17,593 nucleotides of DNA from JBBIOI01 sp037443425 (GTDB taxonomy: Bacteria; Desulfobacterota; BSN033; UBA1163). The notes below the pieces were generated by a model. That model saw nothing but the letters and a program-made list of their open reading frames with translations, was not told where the DNA came from and searched no databases. The position numbers were made by a program, and so were the translations under genes. Below, in pieces: positions 1 to 6,375 of this stretch. The stretch is from positions 1 to 17,593 of the forward strand of contig JBBIOI010000071.1 of assembly GCA_037443425.1 (NCBI GenBank), given 5' to 3'. Within the stretch, counting starts at the first letter, position 1; each line of letters starts with the position of its first letter.

Positions 1-187
1 ATGATGTAGAAAACTGAAGCATAATGTTTGCAAATACAATACAGGGAAGAGCTATATCAATTGCTAATATTCCAAGAATGTGGAGAATATCTTCAGGTAA
101 AATATTTCTCTTAATAATCCAGAATCCTAAAACACCTATTATTATAAGGGTAGCAACTGCTTGTAGGGTAATCAGTACAATATTCAT
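1..187 (-). CDS. AEC-family (auxin efflux carrier) permease, N-terminal fragment
   Basis: The last ~62 codons before the left edge read leftward from an ATG at 187 and are still open at position 1, so only the N-terminus is present. The translation begins MNIVLITLQAVATLIIIG, continues through a second half containing ILAIDIALPCIVFANIM, and shows two hydrophobic helices separated by a short charged loop (KRNILPED). This is the usual opening of AEC/Mem_trans secondary transporters, which move organic acids or auxin-like anions across the inner membrane. An AAGG ribosome-binding site lies about 10 nt upstream of the ATG. The frame is also open further upstream to about 305 without a better start. 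The family call rests on only 62 residues and the substrate cannot be told. Confidence 0.6.
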   Translation of the reverse strand, partial: MNIVLITLQAVATLIIIGVLGFWIIKRNILPEDILHILGILAIDIALPCIVFANIMLQFSTS

Positions 188-224
188 AAATTTATGACCT
201 TTTCTTTTTAAATCTTCAATCGGT

Positions 225-253
225 TTAAAAGAAACACTTATTTCTCCTGTCAA
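225..253 (-). promoter_or_regulatory. possible sigma-70 promoter for the AEC gene
   Basis: On the minus strand a perfect TTGACA (248-253) is followed after 17 bp by TTTTAA (225-230), which matches the -10 consensus at only three positions. It lies about 40 bp upstream of the AEC start at 187 and would give a short leader. The weak -10 keeps this tentative. Confidence 0.3.
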
Positions 254-504
254 CAACCAGGTTCTCCTAAATGACTGAAGCACAATCTTGCATGGTTTAC
301 TTTTTTATTATAACTCAATGTAACAATTTTTTGTTATTGGCTTTCTGATCGCAGGAAGCGAAGGAAGATACTCTTTTCAGTCCATGCGTCACAAAGAACC
401 TTTGCACTGTATCCAGCCAGAGGTGATTTAAATGGGTGATGTGGGCAAATAAGGCTACAAAAAGCAGCCGATTTTTGAATTTAGGTTTTTGACTGGAATC
501 ATTT

Positions 505-533
505 TTGAATGACGGTTAAACTATATATATCAA
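505..533 (+). promoter_or_regulatory. possible promoter for DUF362-truA
   Basis: TTGAAT (505-510) and TATCAA (528-533) are separated by 17 bp and would start transcription near 540, about 25 nt before the ATG at 565. The surrounding TATATATAT tract makes several other -10 placements possible. Confidence 0.35.
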
Positions 534-564
534 ATTTAATTAAAATAGAAAATTTTAAAGAAAT

Positions 565-1716
565 ATGAAAAATCCGGTTTCTATTGTTAGATGTGAAGAT
601 TACGAAGAAAAGAATGTTTTACACGCGTTAAGGAAGGCAATAGATCTCATAGGAGGAATCGATCATTTTATAAAACCGGGCAATAAAGTTCTTCTTAAGC
701 CTAATCTCCTGATCGGAAAGAATCCTAACAAAGCTGTCACAACTCACCCCTCGATTGTTAAAGGAATGATTATTCTTGTAAAGGAGGCAGGTGGAAATCC
801 ATTTATAGGAGATAGCCCTTCGATTGGAAATTTAATTAAAACAGCTGAAAAGGCAGGGGTAAAGGATATTGCTGATGAATTAAATTGCCCTCTTATTGAG
901 TTTAACAGGCCTGTAACTATCTTTAATGAGAAAGGGAGAATTTTCAAACATTTTGAAGTCGATCAATCAATCCTCGAAGCCGATGTAATTATAAACCTCC
1001 CAAAACTAAAAACCCATACACAGATGCTTCTTACACTGGGGGTAAAAAATCTTTTTGGATGTATTCCGGGGAAAAAGAAACCCCTCTGGCATCTCAAAGC
1101 AGGTGAGAATCCAAAGATCTTTGCAGATATTCTAATAGATCTTTACCATTTGATAAATCCATCACTTACAATATTAGATGGGATAATAGGAATGGATGGT
1201 GATGGTCCAAATAGTGGAAATCCAATCCAAATAGGATTGATTTTAGCAAGCCATGACGCACTTTGTCTTGATCAGGTGGTTTGTGATATCTTGCAAATCC
1301 CAAGAGAGTACTTGATGACAAACCGGGTGGCCTTCGAGCGAGGAATTGAAAAAGATGATATTAAGGTTTTAGGTGAAAGATTAGAGGATATAAAAATAAA
1401 AGAATTTAAATTCCCTAAACTTATAAGGCCTGATTGGAGTCTACCATCCTTTATAAGTAGAGCTTTAAAAAATTTCCTTACTTCTAAGCCAAAAGTTGAT
1501 GAGTTATTATGTAAATCATGTAACCAGTGTGTTGAAATATGCCCTCCAGGAGCTATAAATAGAAAGAAAAATAGCCTTATTTTTAATTATGGTAAATGCA
1601 TAAGATGTTTCTGCTGTCAGGAAGCATGCCCTGAAGGGGCGATTAAAATAGAAATGGGTTGGATATTAAGGCTTTTAAGTAAAAATAGAAAAGAAAGGAA
1701 GAAGGTCGAGGGTTAA
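565..1716 (+). CDS. DUF362 domain protein with C-terminal 2[4Fe-4S] ferredoxin domain
   Basis: A 383-residue protein. Residues ~1-290 form a DUF362 domain: VSIVRCEDY at the start, then KVLLKPNLL (41-49) and the INLPKLKTH segment (143-151). Residues ~312-362 form a bacterial-type ferredoxin domain with two complete cysteine sets: C316, C319, C322 and C326-Pro, then C345, C348, C351 and C355-Pro, so two [4Fe-4S] clusters are expected. No signal peptide or membrane helix is seen, so a cytoplasmic location is likely. DUF362 proteins with ferredoxin tails are common in anaerobes and are presumed electron carriers or redox enzymes, but the reaction is not established. The ATG at 565 has only a poor ribosome-binding site (AAAG). 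It is kept because the family N-terminus aligns there. The stop at 1716 abuts the truA start. Confidence 0.85.
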   Translation: MKNPVSIVRCEDYEEKNVLHALRKAIDLIGGIDHFIKPGNKVLLKPNLLIGKNPNKAVTTHPSIVKGMIILVKEAGGNPFIGDSPSIGNLIKTAEKAGVKDIADELNCPLIEFNRPVTIFNEKGRIFKHFEVDQSILEADVIINLPKLKTHTQMLLTLGVKNLFGCIPGKKKPLWHLKAGENPKIFADILIDLYHLINPSLTILDGIIGMDGDGPNSGNPIQIGLILASHDALCLDQVVCDILQIPREYLMTNRVAFERGIEKDDIKVLGERLEDIKIKEFKFPKLIRPDWSLPSFISRALKNFLTSKPKVDELLCKSCNQCVEICPPGAINRKKNSLIFNYGKCIRCFCCQEACPEGAIKIEMGWILRLLSKNRKERKKVEG

Positions 1717-2454
1717 TTGAGAAATATTAAACTTATAATCGAATATGATGGGACAAATTATCAGGGCTGGCAAAAACAGTCTAAAGGAGAAACTATCCAG
1801 GGGGTAATTGAAGAAAAATTAAAAAAGATCACTTCTGAAGATATTCACCTTATTGGTTCTGGAAGAACCGATGCTGGAGTCCATGCGCTGGGGCAAGTGG
1901 CTAATTTCAAAACAAACAGCAACATCGATATTTATTCACTTCAGAGGGCACTTAATAGCCTTCTCCCTAAAGATATTGTTATAAAAAAAGTAGAAGAAGT
2001 TGAATTAGATTTTAACGCAAGAAAGAACGCAAAAAGTAAATTATATGAATATCGAATTTTAAATCAAGAGCTCCCTTCTCCATTCCTTAGGACCTATGCA
2101 TGGCACATTCCTTATAAATTAAATTGGATCGAGATAAGAAGGGCAACGCAGATAATCATCGGTGAACATGATTTCTCTTCATTTCGCTCAGCAGGATCAG
2201 CGGTTAAAAATAGTATAAGAAAAATTTTTAGAGCCGAGTGGAAGAAAGGCAAGGAGGGACTTATATTATTTGAAGTTGAGGCAAATGGTTTTCTAAAACA
2301 GATGGTGAGGTCCATTGTTGGAACGCTTGTCGAGGTGGGAAGAGGAAAGATTAATAGCGAAGAATTTAAGATAATACTTGAATCAAAGGATCGAAGTAAA
2401 GCTGGTCCAACTGCACCAGCCTGTGGTCTCTTTTTAAAAGGAGTAAAATATTAA
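1717..2454 (+). CDS. truA: tRNA pseudouridine(38-40) synthase TruA
   Basis: A 245-residue TruA, which isomerises uridines 38-40 in the anticodon stem-loop of many tRNAs. The N-terminus (KLIIEYDGTNYQGWQ) and the catalytic motif GSGRTDAGVHALGQ (47-60) are intact; D52 is the predicted nucleophile. C-terminal landmarks are GEHDFSSFRSAG, the FLKQMVR helix and RSKAGPTAPACGLFL. The length is normal for the family. The start is a TTG immediately after the TAA of the DUF362 gene, preceded by purine-rich AAGGAAGAAGG and GAGGG sequences. Zero spacing suggests translational coupling. The link with a ferredoxin-domain protein is probably positional rather than functional. No terminator was found in the 10 bp before the convergent rubredoxin stop. 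Confidence 0.97.
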   Translation: MRNIKLIIEYDGTNYQGWQKQSKGETIQGVIEEKLKKITSEDIHLIGSGRTDAGVHALGQVANFKTNSNIDIYSLQRALNSLLPKDIVIKKVEEVELDFNARKNAKSKLYEYRILNQELPSPFLRTYAWHIPYKLNWIEIRRATQIIIGEHDFSSFRSAGSAVKNSIRKIFRAEWKKGKEGLILFEVEANGFLKQMVRSIVGTLVEVGRGKINSEEFKIILESKDRSKAGPTAPACGLFLKGVKY

Positions 2455-2464
2455 ATTAAGCTAT

Positions 2465-2623
2465 TTATACCTTTTCAAACATATCTTTTGGTGCACCGCA
2501 TGATGGACATACCCATGTGTCGGGCAATTTTTCAAAAGGTGTATTTGGTGGTATACCCCCATCTGGATCTCCTTTTTCAGGATCATAAATATAACCACAC
2601 ACCATACATTTCCATTTCTCCAT
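2465..2623 (-). CDS. rubredoxin
   Basis: A 52-residue rubredoxin, a small soluble one-electron carrier with a single Fe(Cys)4 site. The four ligands are C6 and C9 (WKCMVCG) and C39 and C42 (WVCPSCG). The other family marks are present: YIYDPEKGDPDGGI and the PDTWVCP aromatic. The ATG at 2623 has a good ribosome-binding site (GGGAG, 7 nt away). It is convergent with truA, only 10 bp between stops, and stands alone transcriptionally. Likely partners are oxygen- or peroxide-reducing proteins such as the rubrerythrin and the iron-sulfur flavoprotein encoded around 12-13 kb, but that pairing is inference. Confidence 0.96.
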   Translation of the reverse strand: MEKWKCMVCGYIYDPEKGDPDGGIPPNTPFEKLPDTWVCPSCGAPKDMFEKV

Positions 2624-2774
2624 CTTGGTCTCCCTTTCTATTTAAGATCTCCTTACTCCAAACTTTAAATGCCTCCATATAAATTTAAAATATTCTTCTT
2701 CTTTGATTAAAAATTCTATAAGATAATTTTTGATTTTTCAATAAAAAATTTTTACAAAAAGCCTCTATTTAATA

Positions 2775-2892
2775 GTCATTGCGAGCCCGAAGGCCGTAAC
2801 AATCTCATAGATTCCTCATTCTGCTCGGAATGACAGTTCTAAAGATTACTTCGGCTTTGACTCGAAATTACAATCATTAATCGCTCAATTTA
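2775..2892 (+). repeat. ~116-bp interspersed repeat, copy A
   Basis: The first 60 bp run from GTCATTGCGAG (2775) to CTCGGAATGAC (ending 2834), a near-perfect inverted pair (10 of 11). The right part ends in AATCGCTCAATTTA (2879-2892). The whole unit is homologous to the reverse complement of 14680-14796. Over 57 ungapped bases from 2778, 42 match and most differences are transitions; over the last 50 bases, 40 match. Such REP/MITE-like elements are common in intergenic DNA of many bacteria. It encodes nothing visible. Confidence 0.75.
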
Positions 2893-2908
2893 TATAAGAA
2901 TTAAAGCT

Positions 2909-2975
2909 GTCATTCCTGCGAAGGCAGGAACCCAGGGAAAATAAACAGCTGGATTCCCGTTTTCACGGGAATGAC
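2909..2975. repeat. palindromic repeat with two hairpins (GTCATTCC...GGAATGAC)
   Basis: A 67-bp unit bounded by the inverted pair GTCATTCC (from 2909) and GGAATGAC (to 2975). Inside are two short hairpins: CCTGC-GAAG-GCAGG at about 2914-2928 and CCCGT-TTTC-ACGGG at about 2956-2969. This is the widespread 'GTCATTCC(C/T)GCGAAGGCAGGAA' type of bacterial intergenic repeat. It could work as a bidirectional transcription stop between rubredoxin and dctP, but no T-tract follows. Confidence 0.7.
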
Positions 2976-3136
2976 GTAGGTTAGGGTAGAGATTAGAGAT
3001 GGAGTGAAAAAGCCTTCGAGCGGATACCCTTTATAGATTAGCACTATTGATAAATCCCCTTGAATTAATTGTTTTTTTCTCAGGCAATTGTTAGAAATTT
3101 ATTAATCGGAGCAATTAAATATTTACAGTTATCATC

Positions 3137-3262
3137 CTTACCTTCCCGTAAGACATGGGTTTATCCCTTGCCGTATTTGGTTAAATAAATTATTAAATTT
3201 TCTTGTGGGCAAACACTTGTGGCTTACCGTTTTCGGTATTACCGCTTTCGGTAAGGGACAAG
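3137..3262. promoter_or_regulatory. array of CTTACCG/CGGTAAG palindromes upstream of dctP (candidate operators)
   Basis: Four related hairpin-like units occur in 126 bp: CTTAC-CTTCCC-GTAAG (3137-3152), CTTGCCGTATTTGG (3167-3180), TACCG-TTTT-CGGTA (3225-3238) and TTACCG-CTTT-CGGTAA (3239-3254). The last two create a perfect CGGTA-T-TACCG palindrome (3234-3244). They are enclosed by larger arms CTTGTGGCTTACCG (3216-3229) and CGGTAAGGGACAAG (3249-3262), 12 of 14 complementary. The array ends 18 bp before the dctP -35 box, a normal place for regulator binding. It may instead be a repeat element. Confidence 0.4.
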
Positions 3263-3280
3263 CCGTTTCTTATAAAATTG

Positions 3281-3309
3281 TTGACAAAAAAAATTTATTT
3301 TGATATTTA
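3281..3309 (+). promoter_or_regulatory. probable dctPQM promoter
   Basis: A perfect TTGACA (3281-3286) is followed after 17 bp by TATTTA (3304-3309), set in a very AT-rich tract. Transcription would begin near 3316, leaving a leader of about 64 nt before the dctP ATG. The -10 matches at only three positions, so start-site data would be needed to place it exactly. Confidence 0.5.
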
Positions 3310-3379
3310 ATTATGAAACTAATTGATTATAATTCTTCTGATAATTTAAATAAAAACTTAAAAATTAAGGAGGGATAGC

Positions 3380-4432
3380 ATGATAAAGAGAAACAGTTTA
3401 ACGATGAAAAGTTTATTTTGGGGTTTAATTTTTGTATTCTTAACTTCTTTCCTTTTTCTAATCTATCTTATAACACCTGGTTATGCGATAGAATTTAAAT
3501 TAGCCCACTTTGTGCCAACATCCCATGCAATGCACGCTGAAGTGATTGAACCATGGACAAAAGAGATTGAAAAGGCAACTGAAGGGAGGGTTAAGATTAC
3601 TATCTATCCAAATTCAACTTTAGCAAAACCTTCTGACCTCTACGATTCTGTAGTTACTGGTATTGCCGATATGATTTATACCCTTCCTGCATATACAGCT
3701 GGAAAATTTCCGCTTACAGAGGCATTAGAACATCCTTTCATCTTTAATTCTGCTCGACACGCTACTCAGACCATTTATGGACTCTGGGAAAAGTTTCCCG
3801 AATTTAGAAAAGAGTATGGAGATGTAAAGATATGCTGGATCTGGACTGGTGATCCAGGACAATTATTTACAAAGAAACCAGTTCGAACAATGGCTGATCT
3901 CAAGGGATTAAAGATAAGGGTTCATGGCCCAACAACAAAGGACTTAGCATCGTCTTTTGGGGCTTCACCCATTACCTCACCTGTGGGTGAACAATACGAG
4001 ATGTTAAAAAGAGGTGTCATTGATGGTGTATTTACTCCCTGGTCAGCAAGTTTGCATTTCCGTCTTTATGAAGTAACTTCATATGCTACAATTGTTAATT
4101 CATATGTTCCTATCATGATTGTTGCTATTAGTAAGGATAGTTTTGAAAAGCTTTCACCAAAGGATAAAAAGATAATAGATGATATGATTGGCTTTAAGGT
4201 GGCCATGAAAGGTGCAACTATCTATGATAATCTTGCATTAAAATCAATCGAAATCCATAAGAAGGCAAATATTCAAATTTACGATCTTCCTCCTGCAGAA
4301 ATGGATAGGTGGAGACATGCAGTTGAACCAATGAATAAAGCATGGATATCAAAGATTGAAGGGAAAGGTCTTCCTGGAAAGAGGTTCTTTGAAGAAATGA
4401 TTAAACTCAGTAAAGAATATGCATCAAAATGA
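3380..4432 (+). CDS. dctP: TRAP transporter solute-binding protein DctP
   Basis: A 350-residue periplasmic binding protein of the DctP family. It captures an organic acid and delivers it to the DctQM membrane complex. An N-terminal signal peptide is clear: a K/R-rich start, a long hydrophobic core (about 11-31) and a probable cleavage after PGYA (residue 36). The mature part opens IEFKLAHFVPTSHAMH. It carries the family segment DLKGLKIRVHGPTTKDLAS (173-191); R180 corresponds to the arginine that usually pairs with the substrate carboxylate. The motif GEQYEMLKRGVIDG follows. The ATG at 3380 has an excellent AAGGAGGG site. First gene of the operon. Carboxylate is the default substrate class; sequence alone does not give the ligand. 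Confidence 0.96.
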   Translation: MIKRNSLTMKSLFWGLIFVFLTSFLFLIYLITPGYAIEFKLAHFVPTSHAMHAEVIEPWTKEIEKATEGRVKITIYPNSTLAKPSDLYDSVVTGIADMIYTLPAYTAGKFPLTEALEHPFIFNSARHATQTIYGLWEKFPEFRKEYGDVKICWIWTGDPGQLFTKKPVRTMADLKGLKIRVHGPTTKDLASSFGASPITSPVGEQYEMLKRGVIDGVFTPWSASLHFRLYEVTSYATIVNSYVPIMIVAISKDSFEKLSPKDKKIIDDMIGFKVAMKGATIYDNLALKSIEIHKKANIQIYDLPPAEMDRWRHAVEPMNKAWISKIEGKGLPGKRFFEEMIKLSKEYASK

Positions 4433-4481
4433 TTATATACTTCAAATGAATTAAATCATCAATATATCTTGAAAATAAGAA

Positions 4482-4528
4482 GAGGCTAGTATAATTAAAA
4501 ATTTAAAAAATAAGTTTCAACTAGCCTC
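4482..4528 (+). promoter_or_regulatory. dctP-dctQ intercistronic stem-loop
   Basis: GAGGCTAGT (4482-4490) and ACTAGCCTC (4520-4528) are perfectly complementary over 9 bp, with a 29-nt AT-rich loop, followed by AATTTTTATTTTT. It lies in the 125-bp gap between dctP and dctQ. Such structures often act as partial terminators or 3'-end protectors that make the binding protein more abundant than the membrane subunits. The long loop makes it a weak classical terminator. Confidence 0.5.
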
Positions 4529-4557
4529 AATTTTTATTTTTAAAGAGGATATTAATT

Positions 4558-5064
4558 ATGGCAATTACCAGATTGTCACAAAAATTGGAAAATATTATTA
4601 ATCCTGTTATTAAAATTGTCCATTACATAGGTTGGGTTATTCTCCTATTGATGATGTTTTTAACGATTGTGGATGTTACAGGTCGCAAGTTTTTTTCTGC
4701 TCCTATAACAGGTTCATATGAATTAACTGAGTTTATGCTTGCTCTCCTTATCTTTTCTTCAGTAGCTTATACCCAGATTCAAAAGGGACATATTGCTATG
4801 GAAGCCTTGGTTTCGAAGTTCTCCCCAAGGATTCAGGCGCTTATTGATAGCATTGTCTATCTCGTTAGCATGATATTGGCTCTACTTTTAACATGGCAGT
4901 TATTGGAACATGCAAAACGTCTAAAGATGGGAAACAATGTTACAGGGGTACTTCATCTACCTATACATCCCTTCGTAATAGCTACAGCCATCGGAACGTT
5001 GCTTTACTTTTTAGTATTATTAGTAGATTTCTTAAAATCCTTAGAAAAGGTGAAAGAAAAATGA
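4558..5064 (+). CDS. dctQ: TRAP transporter small permease DctQ
   Basis: A 168-residue membrane protein with four predicted transmembrane helices, at about 20-42, 55-75, 95-118 and 138-160, the normal DctQ topology. The family marks include DVTGRKFFSAPITGSYELTE (36-55) after the first helix and the QKGHIAME segment between helices two and three. DctQ packs against DctM and helps dock the binding protein. The ATG at 4558 has an AGAGGAT site upstream. Its stop codon overlaps the dctM start in an ATGA arrangement, which indicates translational coupling. Confidence 0.94.
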   Translation: MAITRLSQKLENIINPVIKIVHYIGWVILLLMMFLTIVDVTGRKFFSAPITGSYELTEFMLALLIFSSVAYTQIQKGHIAMEALVSKFSPRIQALIDSIVYLVSMILALLLTWQLLEHAKRLKMGNNVTGVLHLPIHPFVIATAIGTLLYFLVLLVDFLKSLEKVKEK

Positions 5065-6368
5065 GTCCTGAGTTAGTTGGTATATTAGGAATTATACTAT
5101 TCTTTGTAGTTTTAGCTTTCAGGATGCCAATAGGTTTATCTATGCTTTTAGTGGGTCTTGTTGGTTTTGCATATCTGTCTAATCCAAAGGCTACACTGGC
5201 TAAATTGGGTATGGATGCCTTTGCAAGCGCAAGTGTTCATGCCTTAAGTGTGATTCCGCTATTTGTCTTAATGGGACTATTCTTACTTCACGCAGGTCTG
5301 GGACGTGAGATTTATAGGGTGCTTGATGCCTGGATTGGGAGAATCCGAGGAGGACTCGCAATAGCAACGATTGGCGCCTGTGGTGTATTTGGTGCCCTCT
5401 CAGGTTCAATTATAGCTACAGTTGCTACCTTCACAGCCGTTGCCCTACCTGAGATGAGACGCTATAAGTATAAAGATATATTGAGTACAGCATGTATTGC
5501 AGCAGGAGGAGGGGTAGATATTCTTATACCTCCAAGTACAGTCCTTGTGCTTTATGGAATTTTGACTTACGAGTCGATTGGTAAATTATTAATAGGGGGA
5601 ATATTACCAGGAATCCTACTTGCAATCTTATTTATTATAACAATCTTTGTATGGGTAAAAATCGATCCAAGTGCTGCCCCACTTCTCCCTAAGGAAAAAG
5701 TGAATTTCAAAGAGAAAATTAAGTTATCTATAACACTTTATCCTGTTATTGGCCTATTCCTTTTATCTATGGGCGGGATTTATCTGGGGGTCTTTACACC
5801 CACTGAGGCTGCAGCAGTTGGTGCTTTTGGTGCTTTGATTTACTCCCTTTTAACCAAGCATCTTTCCTGGGAAGGTTTTAAGAACGCACTGGGAGAGGCT
5901 GCCAATGTAACGGGGATGTTATTTCTTATTCTTATTGGAGCCAATATCTTTGGCCGCTTTATAACAGTAAGCAAGATCCCTATTCAGCTTTCAGAATTTG
6001 TGGCTGGTTTGAAGGTTTCTCCATACATTATCTTAATGGGTATTTATTTCTTTTATATTATCCTTGGCTGTTTTGTTGAAGGTCTTGCCATTTTAGCCCT
6101 AACCGTACCGGTTGTCTATCCTTTGATCATTAAATTAGGTTTTGACGGCGTATGGTTCGGGATTGTTTTGATCATCATGATAAGCATTGGTACCCTTACG
6201 CCTCCAGTAGGTATATGTGTATATGTTACTGCAGGAGTGGCTAAAGATGTTCCTTTAGGAACTATATTTAAAGGTGCAGTTCCTTTTTGGATTGCAAAAA
6301 TAATCTTGGCTATTATCTTGACAATCTTTCCAGAGATTGTGACCTTTTTACCAAGTTTGATGAAATAA
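5061..6368 (+). CDS. dctM: TRAP transporter large permease DctM
   Basis: A 435-residue polytopic membrane protein, the substrate-translocating subunit of a TRAP transporter driven by a Na+ (sometimes H+) gradient. Typical DctM segments are seen: FRMPIGLSM (20-28), GVFGALSGSIIATVAT (108-123), LPEMRRYKY (129-137) and AAGGGVDILIPPS (147-159), plus TPTEAAAVGAFGAL in the second half. Length and hydrophobic pattern match the family (~12 helices). The frame is open upstream to 4893, but that part overlaps dctQ in another frame. The ATG at 5061 overlaps the dctQ stop by 4 bp, has AAGGTG upstream and gives the conserved start MSPELVGILGIILFF. Its stop is 7 bp from the convergent ThDP gene; no terminator is obvious. 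Confidence 0.96.
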   Translation: MSPELVGILGIILFFVVLAFRMPIGLSMLLVGLVGFAYLSNPKATLAKLGMDAFASASVHALSVIPLFVLMGLFLLHAGLGREIYRVLDAWIGRIRGGLAIATIGACGVFGALSGSIIATVATFTAVALPEMRRYKYKDILSTACIAAGGGVDILIPPSTVLVLYGILTYESIGKLLIGGILPGILLAILFIITIFVWVKIDPSAAPLLPKEKVNFKEKIKLSITLYPVIGLFLLSMGGIYLGVFTPTEAAAVGAFGALIYSLLTKHLSWEGFKNALGEAANVTGMLFLILIGANIFGRFITVSKIPIQLSEFVAGLKVSPYIILMGIYFFYIILGCFVEGLAILALTVPVVYPLIIKLGFDGVWFGIVLIIMISIGTLTPPVGICVYVTAGVAKDVPLGTIFKGAVPFWIAKIILAIILTIFPEIVTFLPSLMK

Positions 6369-6375
6369 AAACTTT

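Larger units (their letters stand above)
188..564. other. gene-free stretch with a composition outlier
   Basis: This stretch separates the divergent AEC and DUF362 genes. Most is very AT-rich, but about 340-445 is visibly richer in G+C than either flank. On the minus strand 315-515 is a 67-codon open frame without a usual start, reading through a stretch with FVALFAHITHLNHLWL. I recognise no family; it may be a gene or mobile-element remnant. A candidate promoter for the DUF362 gene lies near its right end. Confidence 0.4.
2624..3379. other. long intergenic region: palindromic repeats then dctP upstream region
   Basis: Seven hundred and fifty-six bases between divergent rubredoxin and dctP genes. 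The first ~150 bp are extremely AT-rich. Then come a 'gtcattgcgag'-type repeat (2775-2892) and a two-hairpin repeat (2909-2975). After a featureless part follow hairpin-like CTTACCG/CGGTAAG units (3137-3262) and a promoter (3281-3309). I see no convincing coding sequence on either strand. Confidence 0.6.

Noticed and set aside
2591..2681. Short minus-strand frame starting MEAFKVWSKEIL, shifted against the rubredoxin start
   Set aside because: It overlaps the rubredoxin start in another frame and ends after about 30 codons; an upstream leader peptide is possible but unsupported.
2488..2682. 64-codon plus-strand frame opposite the rubredoxin
   Set aside because: It lies on the reverse strand of a clear rubredoxin with a ribosome-binding site, and its translation has no recognisable pattern.
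2775..2975. CRISPR-like array
   Set aside because: The repeated units are palindromic, differ from one another and have no regular spacers; no cas gene is nearby.
4893..5060. N-terminal extension of the dctM frame
   Set aside because: It overlaps dctQ in another frame, is not hydrophobic like a DctM helix and lacks a ribosome-binding site; the ATG at 5061 gives the normal family start.
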